A DNA stretch of 64,000 bases. It comes from Stentor coeruleus (taxonomy: Eukaryota > Ciliophora > Heterotrichea > Heterotrichida > Stentoridae). How positions within the stretch are numbered: the stretch's first letter is position 1; each line of letters begins with the position of its first letter. The stretch covers positions 1 through 64,000 of the forward strand of contig MPUH01000198.1 of NCBI GenBank assembly GCA_001970955.1, written 5' to 3'. The position numbers were made by a program, and so were the translations under genes. Below, piece by piece: positions 51,874 to 61,813 of this stretch. Below the pieces are notes generated by a model that was not told where the DNA came from, ran no database searches, and saw only the letters and a program-made list of their open reading frames with translations.

Positions 51874-54800
51874 TTATCGTAATCTAAATGAGCTATTTCT
51901 TATACTATAACTATTCATTCTTATTTCACTATCTTCAAATGCATATTTCTGTTCAACTTTCCCAAACTGGAATAAAAACAATTTCGAAATCTTCACGTTT
52001 TTTTCGCTTTTCAAAAGACATGGAGCCTTTTTTATATAAAAACTCCCTATAAGTAAAACAGACCCAATACTTAAACACTCGCAAACCGTCCAAAATAAAA
52101 ACGAATTAATTTTCAAAAATAATGTTGAAATGATACAATGACATAACGATATCATCAGCAACATATTCCAAATTTTATTCAATCTATTATAATTAAACGC
52201 ATTTATCTTCAACCCTATAAGTAACAACACTAAAATACAAACACAAACACTTATTCCAGCATATATTTCACTATAAATTTCCAAATTGATTTTAATAACA
52301 ACAACACTTACTTGAATAAAACTTAAAAAACTAAGATACAAAGAATTAGTTTCTAAATTAAGTGAAATCTGACTTTTTTCCCACATTATTCTATATAAAG
52401 TTATCGATATAATAAAAAATATAATCGTAATAGCTGTCCCTATGGCCATTTTCAAATGATAAGTTTCATAGCAGAATTTTGTACAATCATTGTTAAGAAA
52501 ACTATCTGTTAAATTATTCCCAATACTTTCTTTGCATATAAATAATTGTAAAAGTATAGTTAATATAGGTATTAAACTAAGATCTGCAAAATAAGGTAAA
52601 AGTTTTGGTGATAAATCTAGAATTTTATCACATGATAAGTATTTAATAAAGATAAAATGCAGATTGTTTGAAACTAAAACACAAATTACTGTCCAAAATA
52701 TACAAAAACCTTTAGCTATGCAGATACTCACCCAAAAATTATAAGAGTTTTTATCGAGAAAATTCATAAAATTAAGAGATAATAATGCTAATATATCTTT
52801 GAAAATATTATCAAAGTAGGTATTTTTTGGGGATAATGATAAAAACTGGAAAAACCAAAAATATAAGTTGCTGATGAAAATAAAATCAGAGATTGTTGGG
52901 GTTTTTTCTTGAATAAGAGGATTGATTTTAGAGTCTAGTTTTTTGTAAGCTTTGTAACTTGATATAATCATAACAATTAATATGGTTATTGATAAGCACC
53001 ATAATGGAATTAGCCCAGTTGATGAGAATTTTGATAAGGATTGATCAAAAGGGCAGGTTTGTTTTGGTTTAAAAGTACTTGGGGAACTACCATCTTTTGT
53101 TGGCCAAACAATATCGGCTAATACAATTATAGTATTTTGAGAATATTTATCTACTGCAATCCAATCTTGGTAAACCCATTTGTCCAATGTTTTATTTTTA
53201 ATTATTTTTTGAAATTTAAACGCAGCTGATTCTATGCTATTACTGTTTCTATCAAAAAAAATGCTACCTAAACATCCATTTGTTCTAGAGTTTCTCATAG
53301 TGTTAGAGACAAGTTTTAAATCTTCATAATCATTTCCTGTATCTATTAAATACTTAATACTTTCTTTAGCGACTGTCACAGCATCAAATGTCATGCACAT
53401 TTTAGGTAATACTTGATATTTTTTAGAAATTTCATTGAAAATTTGTTGTCCATATTCCCCATTCCATTCTTTATAGCTATACACGAAACTTTCCCTAATA
53501 AACTCCTCTCTTTTAACATAATACTGCTTTTCTATATTTTCATTAATAGTATCTATAACTGTTATATCCCCTGATATAATAATTGCATCTCCTCTTCTTA
53601 TACCAACATCATAAAGTCCTTCAAGTATATGACTAAAGCATTTTGCATGAATGATAAAAATCCTACATCGACTATTTTTTGCTTCTTCAAAAAAACTCCG
53701 ATATTTTTCAAAGTCATCTCTAGTATAATTTCCTGGGAATATTCTCTTATCAACAGAATTCACTACTCCAAATTTTATTTCCTCAAGATAAGCTATAAGA
53801 TAAGAATAAAGAATATAATGAATTGGATTATCTGAAATAAAAACTATTGCTGAATTCCAATTAAAAGACTTTATAAGATATAATGCAGTAGAAATGTTTT
53901 CAATAATTGAGACAGTTAGTTTTAGAAATTCAGGGAAAATAAGTTGATTTCCTAATTCTTCATATTGAGCTGTTGGGGATATTTGAGGGATATAATGATT
54001 ATGTGCTTTCAAAGCTAGTGCGTTTCCTAAAGCTCCAGGTCCCCAACAACTTGTCAAATACACTACACCAAGCTTATCTAAAATAGGCCTAAAGCATTCT
54101 TTAGATAGATTTATATCAAAGTACATATTCCCACAGTTTGTTGGGAAAAGTTCAATAGAAAAGTTTGGTATTTCATTAAGAATATTACTTCTATAAACAG
54201 CATATACAGCTCCAATATATTGAATAGCAGCATTATTAAACACTTCATCAGTTGTTAATTCTTCAGTCCCATTAGCTATTGAAAACCTTATCGACATAAC
54301 TTTATGTCCTTGAGCTACATAAGATATTCCCCCAGGATAAACAATTTCATTTAACTTTTCAAACTTTTCACCCCATTTGCCAACTTCAATCCATTTCCCA
54401 TCCCATACATTTACTAAACTGTACTCTTTGATTATATTTTCTGGGTATATTCGTTTTATTATTTCAAATACATCAGAAAATGAACTTTCTTGTGAGTTTC
54501 CTATGGTTTTTTCGATAATATTTTCAAATATACCTTTTATATAATCTTCAAAACAGTTTGAATTTTCTTGTCCTTGTGTACTTATAATTAAAGCCCCTTC
54601 AATAACAATTTTTTTTATGTCTTCTGTAACAAAAATGAAATAATTTTCTTCTTTTATAAGATTCCTACTTATAATTGCATTTTGTATTATTGCTACAGAA
54701 AATCCGCTATCTATTATTAAAAGTTTGCTTAAACCTTTGGCTTTGACCATAGTTTTTATGATATTGTCAGCATTTTTAAATGAAATTTCTTCTTGATAAG

Positions 54801-55290
54801 TTATGATTGAAATTATTTTCTTTTTATCTTGATTTTTTATAAGGTTACATAGTTCAATATCTTGTTGCTTACTTGAATGTAAAATACCAAATTCATTCCA
54901 CCCTAAGACTTCTAAAAGCATTATAATTTTTTGTAATTGATCAATAAGAGAACTCTGAAGTGCGTATCTCCCTTCATACCAACTTGTTTTTGTTGGGATT
55001 GAAAGTGAAATATAAGGTGTATTTTTGTATAATGAATAAGAATCTAAAGTACTTATATAGCTTTTATCTTTTGTGATGTCGAAAATTATTGAAAAATTAT
55101 CAACATTGGATGAAGCTAAAATATTGGATTCTTGGTGAAAGTCGATTTTTTCAAGTGTCCCAAGGTCAGAGATGGCTTCTGAAAGTAATGGTGAAGTTTT
55201 GTTACTTGATACAATGAGGATTTTGAAATCTTTTAGGCTCAAGGCAAATGGGAGGATAAAGGCTAGCAGGAACATTAGTTTTATAACCAT
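51874..55290 (-). CDS. receptor with two Venus-flytrap domains and many membrane helices, copy B, 1138 aa
   Basis: ATG at 55288-55290, signal peptide (MVIKLMFLLAFILPFALS), TAA stop. It is colinear with the gene downstream at 47543-50950 from end to end, including ISLSIPTKTSWYEGRY, TNCGNMYFDINLSKECF, the LGVVYLTSCW block and the membrane region with CTKFCYETYHLK. Both flytrap domains and the ~9 membrane segments are kept, so both copies should be functional. The pair arose by tandem duplication. Divergence is spread through the binding domains, which would allow different ligands. The start codon sits within the duplicated sequence at the assembly join (55278-55506), so the promoter region is uncertain. 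Confidence 0.8.
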   Translation of the reverse strand: MVIKLMFLLAFILPFALSLKDFKILIVSSNKTSPLLSEAISDLGTLEKIDFHQESNILASSNVDNFSIIFDITKDKSYISTLDSYSLYKNTPYISLSIPTKTSWYEGRYALQSSLIDQLQKIIMLLEVLGWNEFGILHSSKQQDIELCNLIKNQDKKKIISIITYQEEISFKNADNIIKTMVKAKGLSKLLIIDSGFSVAIIQNAIISRNLIKEENYFIFVTEDIKKIVIEGALIISTQGQENSNCFEDYIKGIFENIIEKTIGNSQESSFSDVFEIIKRIYPENIIKEYSLVNVWDGKWIEVGKWGEKFEKLNEIVYPGGISYVAQGHKVMSIRFSIANGTEELTTDEVFNNAAIQYIGAVYAVYRSNILNEIPNFSIELFPTNCGNMYFDINLSKECFRPILDKLGVVYLTSCWGPGALGNALALKAHNHYIPQISPTAQYEELGNQLIFPEFLKLTVSIIENISTALYLIKSFNWNSAIVFISDNPIHYILYSYLIAYLEEIKFGVVNSVDKRIFPGNYTRDDFEKYRSFFEEAKNSRCRIFIIHAKCFSHILEGLYDVGIRRGDAIIISGDITVIDTINENIEKQYYVKREEFIRESFVYSYKEWNGEYGQQIFNEISKKYQVLPKMCMTFDAVTVAKESIKYLIDTGNDYEDLKLVSNTMRNSRTNGCLGSIFFDRNSNSIESAAFKFQKIIKNKTLDKWVYQDWIAVDKYSQNTIIVLADIVWPTKDGSSPSTFKPKQTCPFDQSLSKFSSTGLIPLWCLSITILIVMIISSYKAYKKLDSKINPLIQEKTPTISDFIFISNLYFWFFQFLSLSPKNTYFDNIFKDILALLSLNFMNFLDKNSYNFWVSICIAKGFCIFWTVICVLVSNNLHFIFIKYLSCDKILDLSPKLLPYFADLSLIPILTILLQLFICKESIGNNLTDSFLNNDCTKFCYETYHLKMAIGTAITIIFFIISITLYRIMWEKSQISLNLETNSLYLSFLSFIQVSVVVIKINLEIYSEIYAGISVCVCILVLLLIGLKINAFNYNRLNKIWNMLLMISLCHCIISTLFLKINSFLFWTVCECLSIGSVLLIGSFYIKKAPCLLKSEKNVKISKLFLFQFGKVEQKYAFEDSEIRMNSYSIRNSSFRLR

Positions 55291-55506
55291 TGATTAATTA
55301 TTGAAAAATACACTTAAATGATAAAGTTATCATTTTTTGTTTGCTTAAATAATCGTTATCATTTTTTATTTGGTTAAATATTTGTTATCATNGTTTTATA
55401 ACCATTGATTAATTATTGAAAAATACACTTAAATGATAAAGCTATCATTTTTTGTTTGCTTAAATAATCGTTATCATTTTTTATTTGGTTAAATATTTGT
55501 TATCAT
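55278..55506. repeat. assembly join: 114-bp direct duplicate flanking an N
   Basis: 55278-55391 and 55393-55506 are near-identical (one T/C difference seen) with N at 55392. The first copy includes the start of the receptor gene. It is best explained as an unmerged overlap. The remaining ~300 bases to 55805 are AT-rich and empty. Confidence 0.85.
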
Positions 55507-55805
55507 TCTTTTGCTCTTTCATCCATTATGCATTAATAATATTTTAAGCTTTGATCTATTGTTAAGCACAGTCTAGCTATTTATCCATGAACCTAAAATA
55601 TTATTTATCATCTTAACTTTGTATGTCTTAACATCAATTTCATAATTATTTTTTTCTTCAAGATAATATTTTTCAATCACTATATTTTTATTTAATAGTT
55701 ATATACCCACATTCACTTTTTATTTATCAAATTTTCTAAGTCTAGTTATTTTAACAATCATTGGAAAAATTGTATAAATCTACTTAAATTACTTATCCTT
55801 CGAAT

Positions 55806-58083
55806 TTAAAGAGCTCGCTTACAGTTGATACACCTTTGAGCTACTAATTTATTATCAAACCCACATGATTTGCATTTCTTTTTTTTTTCAATCGTTCTTG
55901 ATTGAGCAATCTTAATTCTCGACTTGCAATTAGAGCATGTGTTTGCTAAAGCTAACGACTTACCACAATACACACAAAAATCATCTAAATTATTAGGGTT
56001 CATGCAGCTAGGACAAGTTACAATTGTTGTTGTATTTTGACAGATAAAGCATATAATACTTGGAACTCTAGGTTGTTGGTCTACCATTTGATCAAGAATT
56101 TTTACAGCAGCTACATTTTTATTATTTGAACATTCTTTACATATTTCTGTAGTGCTTTGTATATTGCAAAATTTGCATGCAAATACTTCACTTGTAGCTG
56201 GACGTGAGCAATTGTCACACATAGTTTTAGTTAACTCGATTTGAATACCACATTGTGAGCATTGATTTTTCGGTGCATCTTTTTGTGCTTTGCATGTTTC
56301 ACATATAGTCATAGTATTAGGATTTATTTTAGAACAATTCGCGCAGACCCAGTTATTGCTTTCTTGAACTTTTACAATTAAACACAAGGAGCACTTAACT
56401 GAGGCAACTGAATTGTTTGTGCCACATTTAAGGCATTTCCATGATACATTTTGATTAGGGGGTGGATCTTTAATAACTGGTTTAGATTCATTGCATTTAC
56501 CACAATTTTTAGATATCATTTGATTTTTTGTTTTACATCTTTCACAAGTCCATCCATCACTTTTATCTTCTTCTATAGGTTTAGAGGCTTTACAAAAAGC
56601 ACAAATTGCTAATAAGCTACTATTTCCTTTGCTACACTTATTACAAACCCAGTCAATATTGCTTTCAATTTTTTCAGGTTTTACTTCAAGCGACTTTGAA
56701 ATAATATCTTCTTGTTTAAGTTTCTTTATTTTGCAATTTGAGCATATATTTCTTGATCCAGGGTTAAAAGAATTGCATGAGTCACATACCCAATGATCTT
56801 CTTGATTATTCATAGTATCTTTAGCTGAAAAGCAGCTCTCGCATTTTAAATTTTTATTAGGGTTTATTGTAGTGCATAATTTACATACCCATCCTTCAAG
56901 CCCAGGTTTTAAATTTTGACATTTAATGCAAACACCCCATGTCTCAGAATTTTCTGAACCACAACTGCATTTCCAATTTATTGCTTTTGGCATTAGTTTA
57001 TTCTCATGTTTCAGAATTTTCTGAACCACAACTGCATTTCCAATTTATTGCTTTTGGCATTAGTTTATTCTCATTTTTATAATTATCAGGCTTGCAATTA
57101 CTCTTTATTTGTTTATTTTTATCACAAAGTAAGCATTTTGTACTCGATAAAGGATTTTTAAATTTGCATGAATGACAGGCCCAATCATCGTTTACTTGAG
57201 CTTTTACTGTCGAGCACAAGGAGCATTTAACTGAGGCAGCTAAATTATTTGATTTGCATTTAGAGCAATTCCATGATGCATTTTGTTCAGAGGGCGGATT
57301 TTTAATAACTGGTTTAGATTCATTGCATTTACCACAATTTTTAGATGCCATTTGATTTTTTGTTTTACAGCTTTTACAAGTCCATCCATCATTTTTATTT
57401 TCCTCTATAGGTTTAGAGGCTTTACAAAAAGCACAATTTACTGAACAATTATTATTCCCTTTCTTACACTTATTACAAACCCAGTTAAAATTACTTTCAA
57501 TTTTTTTAGGTTCTTCAGGTAGTTTTGAATAAGAATATTCTCGTTTAGAATTCATTTTTCCGCATTGTGAGCATAGATTTTTTGATCTTGGGTTTAAAAA
57601 ATTGCAGTTGCATAACCAAGGTTTGAGTTTTTCTATATCTGGAAATTTATTTAGAGGAATAGTTTTAAGATCTAGAAGGGTCTGGATTTTTGATATAGAT
57701 TGGGATATATCTTTTTTTGAAGGCATTATACTTTTAGCCCATGCAACTATTTTTTCAGCTGGCTCGATTTTATCATATAGTAAGTAGTCTTTTATAATCA
57801 TTTTCATGCTTTTAAATATGATTAGGTTTTTTCTAATTTTTTTTTGTATTTCTTTAATTAGAATCACAGATAGCTTTATATACTCTTGAGTATCATTTTT
57901 AAAAGCATTCATGCTTGCTTTTATTTTAGTTTTCATGTGTTGAAAATCATAGCATTTACTAAAACATTTCTTTTCTAATGAATGTCCTTTATTATGCTGG
58001 TCACAAAATTTTTGTGTTTCTCGGCATGAGCATATCCAACAAGCATCTTCAGAACAATCAGGGTAATTGCATAAGTTTTCCAT
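55806..58083 (-). CDS. B-box and RanBP2-type zinc-finger array protein, frame broken by a 67-bp duplication
   Basis: Two frames, 58083-57004 (359 aa) and 57029-55806, overlap exactly at a 67-bp duplication. With one copy only they would form a single protein of ~736 aa. The N-terminus has a B-box-like motif (CNYPDCSEDACWICSC, then FCDQHNKGH), followed by a helical segment (~50-140). About twelve zinc-finger modules follow. Many are RanBP2-type, with pattern W-x-C-x2-C-x3-N-x6-C-x2-C, such as WVCKLCTTINPNKNLKCESC. Later ones lack the Trp. RanBP2-type fingers bind ubiquitin or single-stranded RNA. The block WVCNKC-KASKPIEE-WTC occurs in both halves, so the locus may also be a fusion or collapse of two gene copies. 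TAA stop. Confidence 0.7.
56944..57074. repeat. 67-bp tandem duplication inside the zinc-finger gene
   Basis: 56944-57007 recurs at 57011-57074 with at most a mismatch or two. The period of 67 is not a multiple of three, so it shifts the frame and introduces a stop after CGSENSET. Unlike the other duplicates there is no N between the copies. Confidence 0.9.
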
Positions 58084-58386
58084 TAATTATTATAAGCCTT
58101 TTATTCTGTATTTTAGACAACAATGCAGAATAAAATATTATTTTGTTGAAGTACTATCAGCATAAAACTAGTAATTTAATATTCTTTCATTTAAATGTTA
58201 AATCTATAAGCTAGTAACTTAAAATTTATAAATACTTACTATAAAAGTTTTACTTTATAAATAATATATTTATTAGCCATGCAATGTTTGAAGAGATTAA
58301 GTTATATCTCAAAAAATTATACAATTATTTAAGTATTATTACACTAATTTTTAAGAAAATCTACTTAAATTACTTACTCTTCGATT
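58084..58386. other. intergenic, AT-rich
   Basis: About 300 bases. The last ~30 bases (58355-58386) match those following the upstream-copy gene end (55770-55805), so the tandem duplication included 3' flank. Confidence 0.6.
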
Positions 58387-61032
58387 TTAAAGAGCTCGCT
58401 TACATTTAAAGCACCTTTGAGCTGGTAATTTATTATCACTTCTACAATTTTTACATTTTTTTGTTTTTTCAATCGCTTTTGCTGGGGTAGTCTGAACTCT
58501 CGGCTCACAATTCGAACATATATTTGCTGAAGCTAACGATTTGCCACAATTCATACAAGCATTACCTAAATTCGTAGGTTTCGTACAGCCAGGACAAATT
58601 AAAATTGTTGCTGGATTTTTACAGGTAATGCATATAATACTTGGAGGTCTAGGTTGGACTACCTTTTGATCAGAAATTTTTGCAGCAGCTATGCTTTTAT
58701 TGTAAGAACATCTTCTACAAATCTCTGTAGTGTTTTGTATACTGCAAAGCTTGCATGTCCATACTTCACTTATAGCTGGATGTGAACAATTGTCACACAT
58801 AATTTTAGTTAACTCAATTTGAACACCACATTGTGAGCATTGATTTTTTGGTGCATCTTTCCGTGCTTTACATGTTCCGCATATAGTTATAGTATTAGGA
58901 TTTAATTTAGAGCAATTCGCACAGACCCAGTTATTGCTTACTTGAGTTTTTACGGCCAAGCATAAGGAGCACTTTACTGAGATAGCTGAATTGTTTGTAC
59001 TACATTTAGAGCATTTCCATGATGCATTTTGATCAGGAGGTGGATCTTTAATAACTGGTTTATATTCATAGCATTTATCACAATATTTAGATGCCATTTG
59101 ATTTTTTGTTTTACATTTTTCGCAAGTCCATCCATCACTTTTATCTTCTTCTATAGGTTTAGAGGCTCTACAAAAAGCACAATTTACTGAATAATTATTA
59201 TTTCCATTGCTACACTTTTTACAAACCCAGTCAAAATTGCTTTCCACTTTTTTAGATTCTACTTCAGGCAGCTTTGAAATAATATTTTCTTGTTCGGGTT
59301 TCTTTTTTCTGCATTGCGAGCATAGATTTCTTGATCCAGGATTAAAAGAATTGCATGAGTTACATACCCAATAATCTTCTTGATTTTTCGTAATAGTATC
59401 TCTAGCTGAAAAGCAGCTCTCGCATTTTAATTTCATATTAGGGTTTATTGTAGTACATATTTTACATACCCACCCTTCGAGCCCAGGTTTTAAACTTTGA
59501 CATTTTATACAAACATCCCATGTCTCAGAATTTTCTGAGCCACAACTGCATTTCCAAGTTTTATTTTTAAGAGAAATGTTTTTTCCTTCAGGATTACTCA
59601 TAGTATCAGGTGATTTTTCTGAAGATTGACTTGCATAACTCATAGAGCTCTCTTCATATAAAGCCTTGTCATATCTAGAATTTTTCGTAATAATTATTTC
59701 TCGATCTTCTTTAGCTTTTGATTTAATTGTATTTCTTTTATTAACAGCAATTGAAATAATAGATTTAGGCTCACTTTCTATTACATTATTAGTTAGTCTT
59801 CCTTGATTATTTTGGACAATTTCTTTCGAAGGATTTTTTGATTTCCTATCATTGAAAAGACCCGAACAATCATTAGTTAATTCATTATAATATTCTTCAT
59901 GTACTTTATTTTCATAATGGTCACATTCACAAGCTAATTTCTCTATTTCTAATAACTCTGATTTTTCTATAGAGAATTGATATTTTTGTTGGCTTTTTTC
60001 ATAAACAAGACAAACTGGATGATAGTTCATGATTGTTATTTCTTTAAGGAGCTCAAGCCAACCACATTCTTCACCAAGACCTTTGAATGCCCAAAAGTCT
60101 TCTGTTCTTAATGCGTACTCATAATGGTTCCTACCAAAAAATAAAATCCCTCTTAAATTATAAGGATCATCAGTACTATTACCATAAATATTCTTCATAG
60201 TTATTGATTCTGTTATAGAAATCGTTGAAATAAAAGAATCTAAATGACCAGCATCATCACTTTCCCATATTATATTCATAATATATATACTTGGAGGGTT
60301 TTGCAAACTAAAAACTATCTTACTTTTTTTCTTTGTACAGTTCTCTTTATCGCAAATATTAGCTTCAGCATTGCTTAGTTTCTTATTAAGATTAAGCATC
60401 ATGCTTTTATATAATTTAGAATTCGATTCGTTTTTATAATTTTTAAGCTTGAATAACGGGACTGTTAATAAATCATTAGAATAATCGAAGTTCGCTTGAA
60501 CAAGTATCTCAGCTATATTAAAATATTGACAATAATTAGAATAATCCCATTCAGTTTGAAATTTATTTCTGCATTCACATGTATAGTTTTCTAAAACACC
60601 TAAACTAAAGAGACTATGCGCAACACATGTGGATTCACAGTCTTGATCGAGCGATTCTTCATTTAATCCATCTGATTTGTCTCCTATTTTCTTACAGTGA
60701 AAAGCGTTCAAAATTGCATTTAAACATTCCATTGCATCTGTAGGTTGGTTTGATTGAAAAATATTTTTTCCTTTGTATAATGATGAGAGTCTTAGTTTTA
60801 GATTTGTGACGTCTAAGTACTTTGAGGTCATAACTGAATTATAAACATTAGCCAAAGTGCATGGGATACAATTTGGATAACAGTTGTGATGTTCTTGGAT
60901 AGACTGGGAGAAACTCTTTTGAAATTCAGAACATCCAAACAATAAACACACAACTGATTCAAGAAAATAGTCGTATTTTTCAGATGTTTTCTTTATTTGA
61001 ATCTCTTCAAGTTTAAAGCTTTGAGTCTGCAT
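58387..61032 (-). CDS. inactive ubiquitin-protease-like domain fused to a RanBP2-type zinc-finger array, 881 aa
   Basis: ATG at 61030-61032, TAA stop. Residues ~20-360 follow the USP53/USP54 and plant UCH-like fold: HHNCYPNCIPCTLANVYNS, FQSNQPTDAMECLNAIL, STCVAHSLFSLGVLENYTC, PPSIYIMNIIWES, YNLRGILFFGRNHYEYAL. The Cys box NCFLNS is replaced by DYFLES, so the catalytic Cys is Tyr. The His position (NHYEY) remains. It is thus predicted to be a pseudo-deubiquitinase. A Ser/Lys-rich linker (~385-490) leads to about twelve zinc modules, seven or eight of RanBP2 type (WVCKICTTINPNMKLKCESC, WVCANCSKLNPNTITICGTC). A protein that reads ubiquitin without cutting it is a reasonable inference. Paralogous to both neighbours. 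Confidence 0.8.
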   Translation of the reverse strand: MQTQSFKLEEIQIKKTSEKYDYFLESVVCLLFGCSEFQKSFSQSIQEHHNCYPNCIPCTLANVYNSVMTSKYLDVTNLKLRLSSLYKGKNIFQSNQPTDAMECLNAILNAFHCKKIGDKSDGLNEESLDQDCESTCVAHSLFSLGVLENYTCECRNKFQTEWDYSNYCQYFNIAEILVQANFDYSNDLLTVPLFKLKNYKNESNSKLYKSMMLNLNKKLSNAEANICDKENCTKKKSKIVFSLQNPPSIYIMNIIWESDDAGHLDSFISTISITESITMKNIYGNSTDDPYNLRGILFFGRNHYEYALRTEDFWAFKGLGEECGWLELLKEITIMNYHPVCLVYEKSQQKYQFSIEKSELLEIEKLACECDHYENKVHEEYYNELTNDCSGLFNDRKSKNPSKEIVQNNQGRLTNNVIESEPKSIISIAVNKRNTIKSKAKEDREIIITKNSRYDKALYEESSMSYASQSSEKSPDTMSNPEGKNISLKNKTWKCSCGSENSETWDVCIKCQSLKPGLEGWVCKICTTINPNMKLKCESCFSARDTITKNQEDYWVCNSCNSFNPGSRNLCSQCRKKKPEQENIISKLPEVESKKVESNFDWVCKKCSNGNNNYSVNCAFCRASKPIEEDKSDGWTCEKCKTKNQMASKYCDKCYEYKPVIKDPPPDQNASWKCSKCSTNNSAISVKCSLCLAVKTQVSNNWVCANCSKLNPNTITICGTCKARKDAPKNQCSQCGVQIELTKIMCDNCSHPAISEVWTCKLCSIQNTTEICRRCSYNKSIAAAKISDQKVVQPRPPSIICITCKNPATILICPGCTKPTNLGNACMNCGKSLASANICSNCEPRVQTTPAKAIEKTKKCKNCRSDNKLPAQRCFKCKRAL

Positions 61033-61813
61033 TTTTATTTATTACCTTTAATTATTTAAAATAAAGAGAAGATAATCAGGTTTAAGATATAATGAATGAA
61101 GATTGTTAGCTTTGGAAATAAAGAATTATATAAAATTATGATTATATGGGTGTGTGTGAATGGTTTATATTGAAATACATACTTAATAAAATTTCAATTC
61201 ACATTCTACAATTATAACATGTAGTAATATCAACTATAAAAGTTTTCAATCTTGAGCCTTACCAAAATTGTATAATAATAAGATATTTTATATACTAGAG
61301 TTCAAAATAAAATAGATTAAAAAGTTATATTTGAATAACACACAAATTCTATCAGTTTTTATTCACTCATAATCTTGAACTCTATGAAATTTATTATTCA
61401 TCCTTTTCTATGAAAATTTTTATGATACTATCTATTTTCCATCTAATTTTCTTAATTCTTTCTCTTATTTTTTCTTCAAATTTTATTCCATTTAGTGCGA
61501 TATGATTTAAATATAGATTTTCCATAATATTTTAAATAAATTTATTTAAATTTACTTTAGACTTGCACTTCTTATTTATATGCATGAAAAATATCTATTA
61601 TGTGTGTGTTTCATCTTAAACTTCACTAAAAATAAATTTAGGACCTAGGTATCTTGTATATAAGGTTTATCAGAATTTAGTAACTCTCTTATAATAATAA
61701 TTAAGGTATATTAATTATATAACTAGATCATTAGGGGAAATATTAAGCAATTATATTTTTGGTTTCGATTTAGAATATTGATTTAGTTTATAAAGAGTAT
61801 TACTATAATTAAG
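61033..61813. other. intergenic, AT-rich, ~780 bp
   Basis: No gene or repeat recognised between zinc-finger paralogues. Confidence 0.45.

Noticed and set aside
47543-55290. Class C seven-helix GPCR assignment for the twin receptors.
   Set aside because: About nine hydrophobic segments are visible and the motifs typical of the seven-helix bundle were not recognised, so only the flytrap assignment is kept.
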